Shown: positions 17,507 to 25,935 of the stretch, one piece after another
How positions within the stretch are numbered: position 1 is the first letter of the stretch
Layout of the letters: every line of letters starts with the position of its first letter
Assembly (NCBI RefSeq): GCF_015062615.1
Contig: NZ_SUUH01000002.1
Coordinates: 496,001 to 560,000 of the forward strand
DNA: 64,000 nucleotides
Source: Denitrobacterium detoxificans
Lineage (GTDB): Bacteria; Actinomycetota; Coriobacteriia; Coriobacteriales; Eggerthellaceae
Direction of reading: 5' to 3'
Notes under the pieces: model-generated
What the model saw: only the letters and a program-made list of their open reading frames with translations
Database searches by the model: none
Told to the model about the DNA's origin: nothing
Translations under genes and position numbers: made by a program

Positions 17507-17534
17507 TTGACGAGCAAACAAATGTTCGTATAAT
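17507..17534 (+). promoter_or_regulatory. recA promoter with LexA (SOS) box in the spacer
   Basis: TTGACG (17507-17512), 16-base spacer, TATAAT (17529-17534). The 14-mer CAAACAAATGTTCG (17515-17528) ends at the base before the -10. It matches the Gram-positive LexA box CGAAC-N4-GTTCG at all but one base, and closely resembles the boxes beside lexA at 27879-27949. LexA bound here would block RNA polymerase. Confidence 0.88.
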
Positions 17535-17564
17535 TAGGCTAATCCGTACAGAATCGAGGAGAAC

Positions 17565-18629
17565 ATGGCCCAGAGTCAGAGCAAAGAACAAATCCTTAAA
17601 CTCACAACCGACCAGATAGAGCAGAAGTTTGGTCGCGGTTCCATCATGAAGCTGGGCGAAGGCGGTCACAACCTCGATATTGGCGTCATTCCCACGGGCG
17701 CCCTTCCGCTCGACGCCGCCTTGGGTATTGGCGGCGTACCGCGTGGCCGTATCGTCGAAATCTACGGCCCCGAATCGGGCGGTAAGACCACGCTCGCGTT
17801 GCACATCTTGGCGGAAGCACAGGCGCAGGGCGGCGTCGTCGCCTTTATCGACGCCGAACATGCGCTCGATCCCGTATATGCGGCCCGCCTGGGCGTCGAT
17901 ATCGACGACGTTCTCATCAGCCAGCCCGACACGGGCGAACAGGCTCTTGAAATCTGCGATATGCTTGTACGCAGTGGCGCTATCGATGCCGTAGTCGTCG
18001 ACTCCGTTGCCGCCTTGGTTCCCCGTGCCGAAATCGAAGGAGAAATCGGCGATACCACGGTTGGCTTGCAGGCGCGCCTCATGAGCCAGGCTCTGCGCAA
18101 GCTTGCTGGTTCGCTGTCTCGCTCGAATACCACCTGCATCTTCATCAACCAGCTGCGCGAAAAGATCGGCGTTATGTTCGGTAATCCTGAAACCACCACG
18201 GGTGGTCGTGCGCTGAAGTTTTTCAGCAGCGTACGCATCGAGGTTCGTCGCTGCGACTACGTGAAGATCAACGGCGAAACGGTGGGTAACCGCGTGCGTG
18301 CCAAGGTCGTGAAGAACAAGGTAGCCCCTCCGTTCCGCCAGGCTGAATTCGACCTCATTTATGGCTTGGGCATTTCCAAGACGGGCTGCATCCTCGACAT
18401 GGCCGTCGAGTGTGGCCTGGTGAAGAAGAGTGGCGCCTGGTATACCTACGGCGAAGAGCGCCTTGGCCAGGGTCGTGAAGCGGCTAAGCGCACGCTCGAG
18501 GAAAACCCCGATCTGCGCGACGAGCTGGAAGTGAAGGTGCGCGAGGAATACGACATGGTGCTTCCCTCCGCTGAAGAGGCGAAGGCCACCGAAGTCACGC
18601 CCGATCCGAAACCGGCAAAGCGTAAGTAG
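17565..18629 (+). CDS. recA: Recombinase RecA
   Basis: RecA forms the nucleoprotein filament for homologous recombination and triggers LexA self-cleavage. The 354-residue protein has Walker A GPESGGKTTLA (about 68-78), FIDAEHALDPVYAARLGVD, VVDSVAALVPRAEIEGE and the NQLREKIGVMFGNPETTTGG loop 2 region; length and order are standard. The start ATG follows GAGGAGA. recX begins six bases after the stop. Transcription should be SOS-induced given the box in its promoter. Confidence 0.98.
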   Translation: MAQSQSKEQILKLTTDQIEQKFGRGSIMKLGEGGHNLDIGVIPTGALPLDAALGIGGVPRGRIVEIYGPESGGKTTLALHILAEAQAQGGVVAFIDAEHALDPVYAARLGVDIDDVLISQPDTGEQALEICDMLVRSGAIDAVVVDSVAALVPRAEIEGEIGDTTVGLQARLMSQALRKLAGSLSRSNTTCIFINQLREKIGVMFGNPETTTGGRALKFFSSVRIEVRRCDYVKINGETVGNRVRAKVVKNKVAPPFRQAEFDLIYGLGISKTGCILDMAVECGLVKKSGAWYTYGEERLGQGREAAKRTLEENPDLRDELEVKVREEYDMVLPSAEEAKATEVTPDPKPAKRK

Positions 18630-18635
18630 TGTCTC

Positions 18636-19208
18636 ATGAACTCCGAAGGGCGGGGTAGGGTCGTATCCTCTTTTGATCCCGAGCCAAGCGTGCCTAAGCG
18701 GCGTCGTTCGCGTCGCTCAAACTCGGAAGCGCACGCATCGGGTGTGGAACGCCCCTCCACGCCACCCTTCGATCGCATTATTCGCCTCTGTGCCCAGCGC
18801 GATAGGTCGCAGCACGAATTGCTCGAACGTCTTGTGCGTGCTGGGTATACGCAAGAGGAATCTCAATCCGCTGTCGAACGTGCCGTAGCCTGCGGGTTGG
18901 TAAGTGATTCGCGTTTCGCCGAGGCGTACATTCGCTCACGCGTTTCCATGGGCAAGGGTCGCGTTGCCATTGAGCGTGAATTGCAGCGTAAATTCGGCAT
19001 CGATCCTGCGCCGTTTTTCGAAGACGAAGGTGCCTCCTACGGGCTTTCCGAAGATGAGCAAACCCAGCGGGCGGTGGCTTTCCTGCTTAAGCACGAACCG
19101 CGCTGTAAGGATGTTTGGGGCGGTGCGTACCGTAAACTTATCGCAAAGGGCTACGCGCCTTCCGTTGCTTCACGCGCCACAAGGGAATGGTTCGAATCGC
19201 GCGATTAA
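18636..19208 (+). CDS. recX: Regulatory protein RecX
   Basis: RecX modulates RecA filaments. The 190-residue protein starts with a basic 45-residue extension and then shows tandem three-helix RecX repeats: RSQHELLERLVRAGYTQEES, VACGLVSDSRFAEAYIRSRV and the C-terminal KDVWGGAYRKLIAKGYAPSV. It follows recA by six bases and must be in the same transcript, giving SOS co-induction. Confidence 0.92.
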   Translation: MNSEGRGRVVSSFDPEPSVPKRRRSRRSNSEAHASGVERPSTPPFDRIIRLCAQRDRSQHELLERLVRAGYTQEESQSAVERAVACGLVSDSRFAEAYIRSRVSMGKGRVAIERELQRKFGIDPAPFFEDEGASYGLSEDEQTQRAVAFLLKHEPRCKDVWGGAYRKLIAKGYAPSVASRATREWFESRD

Positions 19209-19285
19209 ATGGCACACCCGCGGAAACTTTCGTGGCTTTTGCCATTATTTTCGCAATTCCCGCGTGTTATCTTCGCTGCAACGCC

Positions 19286-19405
19286 TATAGTAGAAGAGCA
19301 TGAGAAAGCATACCTGAAAAGGTGTTTTATATATACAATTCAATATATAGAGTCGGGTGCCTTACACCCGTGCAATCTCATGCCAGTGTAATCACTGGCT
19401 TTTTT
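19286..19405 (+). promoter_or_regulatory. Riboswitch-like leader upstream of rny
   Basis: A -10 element TATAGT (19286-19291, weak -35) places the transcript start near 19298. There an 8-base strand GCATGAGA (19298-19305) can pair with TCTCATGC (19376-19383), enclosing two hairpins: ACCT-GAAA-AGGT (19312-19323) and CGGGTG/CACCCG (19354-19370). The closing stem overlaps the first two bases of an intrinsic terminator (19382-19405). This is the layout of a transcriptional riboswitch or attenuator. I do not recognise it as a known class, and the ligand, if any, is unknown. It fills most of the 241-base gap between recX and rny. Confidence 0.5.
19382..19405 (+). terminator. Intrinsic terminator between recX and rny
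   Basis: GCCAGTG (19382-19388), loop TAAT, CACTGGC (19393-19399) followed by a run of six Ts. It either ends the recA-recX transcript or attenuates rny, whose start codon is 45 bases downstream. Confidence 0.88.
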
Positions 19406-19449
19406 ATGCACTTGAAACACAAAACAGGATTACCAGGAAGGGGAGTCCG

Positions 19450-21021
19450 ATGGAAATAATCTTTGCTGTTGTCGGCGTTGCTGTTGGCGCTGTTATCGCC
19501 TTCGTCGCCGTTAGCGCATTGAATTCCTCGAAGCAGAAGCAGACGGCCCAGGAAGCTCAATCGCTCATCGAAAGCGCTCGCAAGCAAGCCGATACGCTCC
19601 GCCGCGAAGCCGAAGTTGAGGCCAAGGACAAGGCGCTTGAAATGCGCCAGACCATCGAAGCCGAACGCTCCGAGCGTCTGAAGGACGTGCGCTCTCAGGA
19701 AGATCGCCTGAATCAGCGCGAGAAGTCGCTCGATCATCGCAGCGATTCGCTCGATGCGCGTGAGCATCAGATTTCCAGCATGCAGGGCCAGGTCGACAAG
19801 CGTTCCCGCGATCTTCGCGAAAGCGAAAAGCAGCTCGAGCGTCGTCGTGCCGAGGTGGAAGAAGAACATCTGGAAATCAACCGTCAGCTCGAAAAGGTTG
19901 CCGGCATGACGTCCGACGAGGCGAAGACGGAACTGCTCGATAACCTGAAGGACGAAGTGGCGCACGAATCTGCCGCTATCATCCGCGAGGCCGAAACCCG
20001 CGCCAAGGCGGAATCAGACAAGAAGTCGCGCGAGATCCTGAGCATCGCCATTCAGCGCGTTGCCGCCGACCACACGTCCGAAATTACCGTTTCGTCCATT
20101 CACATTCCCAGCGACGACATGAAGGGCCGCATCATCGGCCGCGAGGGTCGCAACATCCGTTCGTTCGAGCAGCTCACGGGTACCAACCTCATCATCGACG
20201 ACACTCCCGAGTGCGTTACGATCAGCTGCTTCGACCCGGTACGCCGCGAAATCGGTCGCGTGACCATGGAAAACCTCATCGCCGACGGTCGCATTCATCC
20301 TGCACGCATCGAGGAGATGTACAAGAAGGCCGAAAAGCTCGTAAACCAGAAGATCGACGAAGCGGGCGAGCAGGCCGCCTTCGATACGGGCATGCACGAT
20401 CTGCATCCCGAGCTGGTTCATACGCTTGGTCGTCTGCTGTACCGCACGAGCTATGGCCAAAATGTGCTCGACCACAGTCTGGAAGTTGCCTACCTTTCCG
20501 GCGTCATGGCTTCCGAGCTGGGCTTGGATCCCATCGTTGCCAAGCGCGCCGGCCTGCTGCACGACATCGGCAAGGCCATCGATCGCGAGGTCGACGGTAG
20601 CCACGCCGTCATCGGTGCCGACCTTGCTCGTCGTTTCGGCGAAAAGCCCGAAATCGTGCATGCCATCGAGGCTCATCACAACGACGTCGAGCCCAATAGC
20701 GTTCTCGACGTGCTCGTCCAGGCTGCCGATGCCGTTTCCGCTGCACGCCCCGGCGCGCGCAAGGAAACCCTCGATGCCTACGTCAAGCGCCTGGAAAAAC
20801 TCGAGGAAATCGCCAATGCCCACAAGGGCGTCGAGCGTACCTACGCCATCCAGGCTGGCCGCGAGCTTCGCGTTATGGTTCAGCCCGAGGTCGTCGACGA
20901 GGCAACCACCACGGTCCTCGCGCATGACATCGCGCAGCAGATCGAAAACGAGATGCAGTATCCTGGTCAGGTCAAGGTAGTCGTTATCCGCGAAAGCCGT
21001 GCAATCGGCATCGCCAAGTAG
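19450..21021 (+). CDS. rny: Ribonuclease Y
   Basis: A membrane-anchored endoribonuclease that initiates mRNA decay. The 523-residue protein has an N-terminal membrane helix (about 3-25) and a long charged coiled coil (about 30-200). A KH domain (MKGRIIGREGRNIRSFEQLT) and an HD metal-dependent phosphohydrolase domain follow (RAGLLHDIGKAID, with the HD pair, and EAHHNDVEP). The ATG at 19450 follows AGGAAGGGGAG; the frame is open to 19357, but that would place the membrane helix far from the N-terminus. It coexists with RNase J and PNPase in this window. Confidence 0.97.
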   Translation: MEIIFAVVGVAVGAVIAFVAVSALNSSKQKQTAQEAQSLIESARKQADTLRREAEVEAKDKALEMRQTIEAERSERLKDVRSQEDRLNQREKSLDHRSDSLDAREHQISSMQGQVDKRSRDLRESEKQLERRRAEVEEEHLEINRQLEKVAGMTSDEAKTELLDNLKDEVAHESAAIIREAETRAKAESDKKSREILSIAIQRVAADHTSEITVSSIHIPSDDMKGRIIGREGRNIRSFEQLTGTNLIIDDTPECVTISCFDPVRREIGRVTMENLIADGRIHPARIEEMYKKAEKLVNQKIDEAGEQAAFDTGMHDLHPELVHTLGRLLYRTSYGQNVLDHSLEVAYLSGVMASELGLDPIVAKRAGLLHDIGKAIDREVDGSHAVIGADLARRFGEKPEIVHAIEAHHNDVEPNSVLDVLVQAADAVSAARPGARKETLDAYVKRLEKLEEIANAHKGVERTYAIQAGRELRVMVQPEVVDEATTTVLAHDIAQQIENEMQYPGQVKVVVIRESRAIGIAK

Positions 21022-21022
21022 C

Positions 21023-22144
21023 ATGTCTTCCGAAGACCTCGCTCAATTCGTTGAATCAGTAACGGGCGAAAGCCATCTCCGAGTCGAAGACGACTTTGGG
21101 GATGGCTTCGTCCGTTTACGTAGTGCGGAAGCCGAACGCCGTCAGGCAAAGCACGACGTTCGTAGCGTGGAGGACATCGTCATCGAGATGCTGCGCAATG
21201 CGCGCGACGCCCATGCGCATAGCATCTATCTGGCTACGGGGCGCGAGGGTAATACGCGTCGCCTGGTTATGCTCGACGATGGCGATGGCGTACCCGATCA
21301 CATGCGCGAACGCATCTTCGAAGCCCGCGTTACCAGTAAGCTCGACACGGTGCACATGGATACGTGGGGCATTCATGGCCGCGGTATGGCCCTGTATGCC
21401 ATTCGCGAGAACGCCAAGCTTGCGCGTATTCAGGAAACCATGCCTGCGGGCGGCTCTTCGTTCCTGGTGGAAACCGACGCCACCAAGCTGCCCGAGAAAA
21501 CCGACCAGAGCACGCACCCCGCGTTCGTACGAACTGCCGCGGGAACCGTTACCGTGCGTGGCCCTCGCAATATCGTACGCACGGCAACCGAGTTCGCCTA
21601 TATTGATCGCACGTCCGTGCAGGTGTACATGGGCTCCGCCATTGAAATCGCCGCAACGCTGTGGGCCTTCGGGCGCTCGGTGCTCAGCAAGTCTACGCTC
21701 GCGTTCTGCAACGACCCTGCTCAGCTACCCATTCTGAAGCGCATTTCAATTGCGGGTACGCCCGAGGAGTTTGCCGACATTGCCGCATCGCTGGGCTTGC
21801 AGCTTTCTGCGCGCAGTGCTCGCCGCATTATGGATGGCCAAATCCAGCCGCTTCAGGATCTTGCCTCTCAAGTGGTCATTCGCGACGAAAACGCCAAGCC
21901 CCCGCGTACCAAGAAGAATGCTGCGATCGCTCATGCCGCCGACCAGCAAGATGATGGCCTGCTTCATGTCGACCCACGTTCGCTGAAGATTGCCCCCGAG
22001 GACCTTGCTGCGTTTCGCGCAGGCGTTGCTCGGGCCTATGCCGATCTTGCCGAAGCGTATTACCTCGATGAAAACGTGGTGCCGTCAGTCTCCGTGCAGA
22101 AGAATGGCATTCGCATTACCATCCCCGTCGTCATGGAGCGTTAG
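21023..22144 (+). CDS. GHKL-family ATPase-like protein of unknown function
   Basis: 373 residues starting two bases after the rny stop, so cotranscribed with it. The N-terminal half has a complete GHKL (gyrase/Hsp90/histidine kinase/MutL) ATP site: N-box EMLRNARDAHA (55-65), G1 box LDDGDGVPDHMRERIFEARV and G2 box GIHGRGMALYAIREN (116-130). The layout is closest to MutL/Hsp90/MORC-type ATPases, where the bound lid drives dimerisation. No kinase, transducer or DNA-binding domain is recognisable in the C-terminal half, which ends in a predicted alpha/beta region. I cannot name a homologue. Position between rny and spoVS is the only functional hint. Confidence 0.8.
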   Translation: MSSEDLAQFVESVTGESHLRVEDDFGDGFVRLRSAEAERRQAKHDVRSVEDIVIEMLRNARDAHAHSIYLATGREGNTRRLVMLDDGDGVPDHMRERIFEARVTSKLDTVHMDTWGIHGRGMALYAIRENAKLARIQETMPAGGSSFLVETDATKLPEKTDQSTHPAFVRTAAGTVTVRGPRNIVRTATEFAYIDRTSVQVYMGSAIEIAATLWAFGRSVLSKSTLAFCNDPAQLPILKRISIAGTPEEFADIAASLGLQLSARSARRIMDGQIQPLQDLASQVVIRDENAKPPRTKKNAAIAHAADQQDDGLLHVDPRSLKIAPEDLAAFRAGVARAYADLAEAYYLDENVVPSVSVQKNGIRITIPVVMER

Positions 22145-22226
22145 CTCCGCCTTCCTCGCATATGCTGCCGTCGCGTTTTGCTGCGCAGAATCAGCATGGT
22201 TTCACCACGAATAGGGGCTAACGCAA

Positions 22227-22255
22227 TTGCCCTGTTCGTAAAATACGGATAAAAT
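22227..22255 (+). promoter_or_regulatory. Promoter of spoVS
   Basis: TTGCCC (22227-22232), 17-base spacer, TAAAAT (22250-22255), 54 bases before the spoVS GTG. Confidence 0.6.
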
Positions 22256-22309
22256 GACTCGATAAGATGCAATATCGCAGCAAAGTCGCACTACGATAGG
22301 AAATACAAC

Positions 22310-22630
22310 GTGCCGAACGATTCGCAGCAACAAATTGGCTTCTTGAAAGTCTCTTCCAAGTCTTCGCCGGCTTCCGTAGCCGGTGCTATCGCCGGCATGG
22401 TTAAAGACGGCGTCGATGTCGAAATTCAGGCAGTTGGCGCCGGTGCGGTCAATCAGGCGGTAAAAGCTATAGCTATTTCGCGTGGTTTTCTTTCTCCTAT
22501 CGGTATTGAAGTTGCTTGCATTCCGTATTTCGCCGATATTGTTATCGATGGCGAATATCGCACCGCCATTCGCTTCAAGGTCATTCTCCATTACCTGAAG
22601 AACGGTGCCACCATCGGCGAAAACGTGTAA
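22310..22630 (+). CDS. spoVS: Stage V sporulation protein S homologue (Alba-like fold)
   Basis: A 106-residue protein with the whole SpoVS core: LKVSSKSSPASVAGAIAG, the basic-groove segment EIQAVGAGAVNQAVKAIAIS, then FLSPIGIEVACIPYFADI. SpoVS proteins are predicted Alba-like nucleic-acid-binding proteins and occur in many non-sporing bacteria; in Bacillus they affect spore coat assembly and septation. Coriobacteriia are not known to sporulate, so a general RNA/DNA-binding role is more likely, fitting its place after rny. The start is GTG at 22310 with a weak AGGA site. Confidence 0.92.
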   Translation: MPNDSQQQIGFLKVSSKSSPASVAGAIAGMVKDGVDVEIQAVGAGAVNQAVKAIAISRGFLSPIGIEVACIPYFADIVIDGEYRTAIRFKVILHYLKNGATIGENV

Positions 22631-22653
22631 TTCAAACCCAAAGGTTCCACTTC

Positions 22654-24003
22654 ATGTTCGAAAATACTACCTTCTGCATCACGACTTTCGGATGCCAGAT
22701 GAATAAGCACGACGCCGAAAGGCTGTCGGGCCTTATGTCGTCGTTGGGTTCCGTGCCCGTTCAGACGAATGCTGAAGCCGACTTCTCCATTTTCGTCACG
22801 TGCTGCGTGCGCGAAAAGGCCGACGAGCGCCTTATGGGCACCGTGGCCACCATGAAGAACGACCCGGTGCGCCCAGGTAGCCCCTTCGGCAAGCGATTCG
22901 TGGCCATTGGCGGCTGCATTGGCCAGCGCGACGGCCAGAAGCTGCTTGATCAGCTGGAAAACGCTGATGTCGTATTTGGCACGCATAACATGGAAGCCCT
23001 GCCGCATCTGCTGCAGGAGGCCATTGAGGGCGGCATGCGCCGCGCCGAGCTCGTGGATGGCCGCGCCGAGTTTCACGACGACCTTCCCGAGGATCGTGAG
23101 CATCCCTGGGCTGCTTGGCTGCCCATCACGGTGGGTTGCAACAACTTCTGCACGTACTGCATTGTGCCGTACGTGCGCGGTCGCGAGCTGAGTCGCCCCA
23201 TCGAGGAGATTGCCCAGCAAGCGCAGGCCTACGTCGATGCGGGCGTGAAGGAGATCACCCTTCTGGGTCAGAACGTGAACTCCTATGGTCGCGACTTGTA
23301 TGGCGAACCGCGCTTCGCCCAGGTGCTCGACGTGGTTTCGAAAACGGGCGTCGAGCGTATCCGCTTCGCTACCAGTCATCCTAAGGACCTTACCGATGAG
23401 GTTATCGAGCGTTTCGCCACGCTACCCAACCTCATGCCGGCATTGCATCTGCCCGCGCAGAGTGGTTCGAATCGCATCCTGAAAGCTATGAACAGGCGTT
23501 ATACCGTCGAGCATTATCGTGAGCTCATCGAGAAGCTTCGCAAGGTTTGCCCTGATATCGCGCTTTCCACCGACATCATCGTGGGCTTCCCGGGCGAAAC
23601 CGAGGAAGACTTCCAGGCTACGTACGACCTGGTGAACGAAGTTGGCTACAACCAGGTGTTTACGTTCATCTACAGCAAGCGCGAGGGAACCCCCGCTGCC
23701 GAAATGCAGGACGATACTCCGCGCGAGGTCATTCAGGAGCGCTTCGATCGTCTGGTCGACCTGGTGCAGCGCAATGCTGAGCGCTTGAACCTGGAACAGA
23801 ATCAGGCGGGCGTGGTGCTTCCCGTGCTTGTTACGGGCGCCAGCAAGAACGATCCTTCCATCCTTGCGGGCAAGAGTCCTCGCAATCAGACGGTTCATGC
23901 GCGCGTGCCCCAGGGCATGAGTGCGAGCGATTTCGCTGGTTCCATCGTGGACATTCGCATCGACGAAGCCCATACCTGGTACCTGTGGGGGACGATGCTC
24001 TAA
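22654..24003 (+). CDS. miaB: tRNA-2-methylthio-N6-dimethylallyladenosine synthase MiaB
   Basis: MiaB methylthiolates i6A37 of tRNAs. The 449-residue protein has the UPF0004 cysteines (TTFGCQMNKHDAERLSG, FVTCCVREKAD, IGGCIGQRDG), the radical SAM motif GCNNFCTYCIVPYVRGRE and a C-terminal TRAM domain. The long upstream frame extension overlaps spoVS and is not used; ATG 22654 follows AAAGGTTCC. Its stop overlaps the miaA ATG (TAATG). Having miaB directly before miaA is functionally coherent because MiaA makes MiaB's substrate. Confidence 0.97.
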   Translation: MFENTTFCITTFGCQMNKHDAERLSGLMSSLGSVPVQTNAEADFSIFVTCCVREKADERLMGTVATMKNDPVRPGSPFGKRFVAIGGCIGQRDGQKLLDQLENADVVFGTHNMEALPHLLQEAIEGGMRRAELVDGRAEFHDDLPEDREHPWAAWLPITVGCNNFCTYCIVPYVRGRELSRPIEEIAQQAQAYVDAGVKEITLLGQNVNSYGRDLYGEPRFAQVLDVVSKTGVERIRFATSHPKDLTDEVIERFATLPNLMPALHLPAQSGSNRILKAMNRRYTVEHYRELIEKLRKVCPDIALSTDIIVGFPGETEEDFQATYDLVNEVGYNQVFTFIYSKREGTPAAEMQDDTPREVIQERFDRLVDLVQRNAERLNLEQNQAGVVLPVLVTGASKNDPSILAGKSPRNQTVHARVPQGMSASDFAGSIVDIRIDEAHTWYLWGTML

Positions 24004-25004
24004 TGCAGTGGCCTGCTGCCTCGGGTGAGAAAAGCCAGGTAGTATGTCCGCTTGATGCGCCCCTGGTTTGCGTGGTGGGTCCCACGGCTTCGGGCAAGAC
24101 GGCGTTGGCGCAGCGTATTGCGGAACGCCTGAATGGTTGCGTCCTTTCCGCTGATAGCATGCAGATTTACCGTGGCATGGATATCGGCACGGGCAAGATC
24201 GCCCCCGCCGATCGCACGGTGCCGTACTATGGCCTCGATGTGGCCGCTCCGGGCAGCGCCTATTCCGCTTCCCTGTTCCAGGAGTATGGCAGGGGAGTGG
24301 TGCTTCGCGCGTACGAGCAGGGCTGTCGCCCTATCGTGTGTGGTGGAACGGGTTTCTACGTGCGCGCCCTCGTTGATTCGTACGACTTTCCCGCAGGCGA
24401 GCAGGTGGGAAATCCGGTGCGCGATGCCTATAACGCGCGCATCGCAGAATGTGGCTGCGGTGCCGTGTGGGCCGAGCTCAATCAACGCGATCCCGCTTCC
24501 GCGGCGCTTATCAACGCGCATGACGCCAAACGCGTCGTTCGTGCGTTTGAGCTGCTCAGCGAGGGTACGTCGTATGCAGAGCAGCATGCCAAGCTGCATG
24601 CCATCGGCGTGCATTTCCCGGTTACCATGATCGGCCTGCAAGTTGACCCTGAAATCCTGCGGCATCGCATCGACGCTCGCGTGGACCAGATGGTCGAAGA
24701 TGGCCTGGTAGACGAGGTGCGTTCGTTGCTTTCCGAGGGTCTGCGAGATGCGCTTACCGCTAATCAGGCAATCGGCTACAAGGAAATCGTCCAGGCGCTC
24801 GACGGCGCCATTTCGCTTGACGAGGCCATTTCGCAAATCAAGTTTGCCACGCATCGCTATGCCAAGCGCCAGCGCACGTGGTTTCGCAAGGACAAGCGCA
24901 TCACCTGGATATGCGCAGACCGTGATAATGGGGAAGAGCTGCTTTGTCGCGCTCTTGAAATCGTGGATACTGATGAAAAACGCTACGGAAAGGGCTGCGC
25001 ATGA
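24003..25004 (+). CDS. miaA: tRNA dimethylallyltransferase MiaA
   Basis: MiaA transfers dimethylallyl to A37 of tRNA. The 333-residue protein has the P-loop GPTASGKTALA (about 26-36), the family motif LSADSMQIYRGMDIGTGK, and the conserved TANQAIGYKEI and RYAKRQRTWFRKD segments. ATG 24003 shares its A with the last base of the miaB stop; a GTG at 23985 in the same frame would overlap miaB by 19 bases and is less likely. The stop overlaps the dapF start (ATGA). Confidence 0.96.
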   Translation: MQWPAASGEKSQVVCPLDAPLVCVVGPTASGKTALAQRIAERLNGCVLSADSMQIYRGMDIGTGKIAPADRTVPYYGLDVAAPGSAYSASLFQEYGRGVVLRAYEQGCRPIVCGGTGFYVRALVDSYDFPAGEQVGNPVRDAYNARIAECGCGAVWAELNQRDPASAALINAHDAKRVVRAFELLSEGTSYAEQHAKLHAIGVHFPVTMIGLQVDPEILRHRIDARVDQMVEDGLVDEVRSLLSEGLRDALTANQAIGYKEIVQALDGAISLDEAISQIKFATHRYAKRQRTWFRKDKRITWICADRDNGEELLCRALEIVDTDEKRYGKGCA

Positions 25005-25921
25005 AACTCTCATTCACCAAGATGGATGGCCTGGGCAACGACTTCGTCATGATTGACGACATGGAAGGCGCCATCGAACTCGAACCCCGTCAGGTCGCCT
25101 ATCTGTGCGATCGTCATTTTGGCATCGGTGGCGATGGCGTTATTCTGGTTCGCCCGAGCGAAAAGGACGATTGCGCTGGCTACATGCATTACTACAACGC
25201 AGATGGCAGTCTTGCCCAGATGTGCGGCAATGGCGTGCGCTGCTTCTCGAAGTTCCTCATCGACCATGGCTATGTCGATGCGTCTGCGGGTTCGTTCGTG
25301 GCCGACACGCTAGCTGGTCGTAGGCCCATTTCGTTCCAGGTTGACGAAGCGGGCAAGATGACCGTTGCCACCGTCGATATGGGTCAGCCCATCCTGGCGG
25401 CTGCGGAAGTGCCCGTTGCGCTTCCCGAGAACGCCCAGTATGAAGCGGCTGGCTACGTGCGCGAGACAGCCATCGAGAGCCCTTGGGGCGCTTTCGAATT
25501 CACGTGCGTTTCCATGGGCAACCCCCATGCCATTACGTTCATCGAGGATTTCCAGGCGTTGCCGGATGCCATTTTCGATGATCCTAGCAATAAGTCGCTC
25601 GAAACGCTCAACTTGAACACCGTGGGTCGCTTCTACGAGAGCAACCCTGCCTTCCCCGAAAAGGCCAATATTGAGTTTATCCAGGTTTGCGAAGATGGCC
25701 TGCATATGCGCGTATATGAACGCGGCGATGGCGAGACGCTTGCCTGTGGCACTGGCGCGTGCGCGAGCAACGTGGCAGCAGCTCTTACGGGGCGTGCCGG
25801 TCGCGTAAATGACGTTCACCTGCGTGGCGGCGTGCTTCACATCGACTGGTCCAGCAATGGACACGTGTTCATGACGGGCCCCGCTGCCGCTTCCTTCACG
25901 GGTGAAATCGAAATCGACTAG
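25001..25921 (+). CDS. dapF: Diaminopimelate epimerase
   Basis: DapF converts LL- to meso-diaminopimelate for lysine and peptidoglycan. The 306-residue enzyme has both catalytic cysteine motifs: MCGNGVRCF (about residue 75) and CGTGACASNVAA (about 245). The N-terminal KMDGLGNDFVMID is also standard. The start overlaps the miaA stop by four bases. It completes the dap genes seen here (dapA, dapB, dapF); dapD/E or ddh are not in the window. Confidence 0.97.
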   Translation: MKLSFTKMDGLGNDFVMIDDMEGAIELEPRQVAYLCDRHFGIGGDGVILVRPSEKDDCAGYMHYYNADGSLAQMCGNGVRCFSKFLIDHGYVDASAGSFVADTLAGRRPISFQVDEAGKMTVATVDMGQPILAAAEVPVALPENAQYEAAGYVRETAIESPWGAFEFTCVSMGNPHAITFIEDFQALPDAIFDDPSNKSLETLNLNTVGRFYESNPAFPEKANIEFIQVCEDGLHMRVYERGDGETLACGTGACASNVAAALTGRAGRVNDVHLRGGVLHIDWSSNGHVFMTGPAAASFTGEIEID

Positions 25922-25935
25922 CGTAGGCGCTGGGT

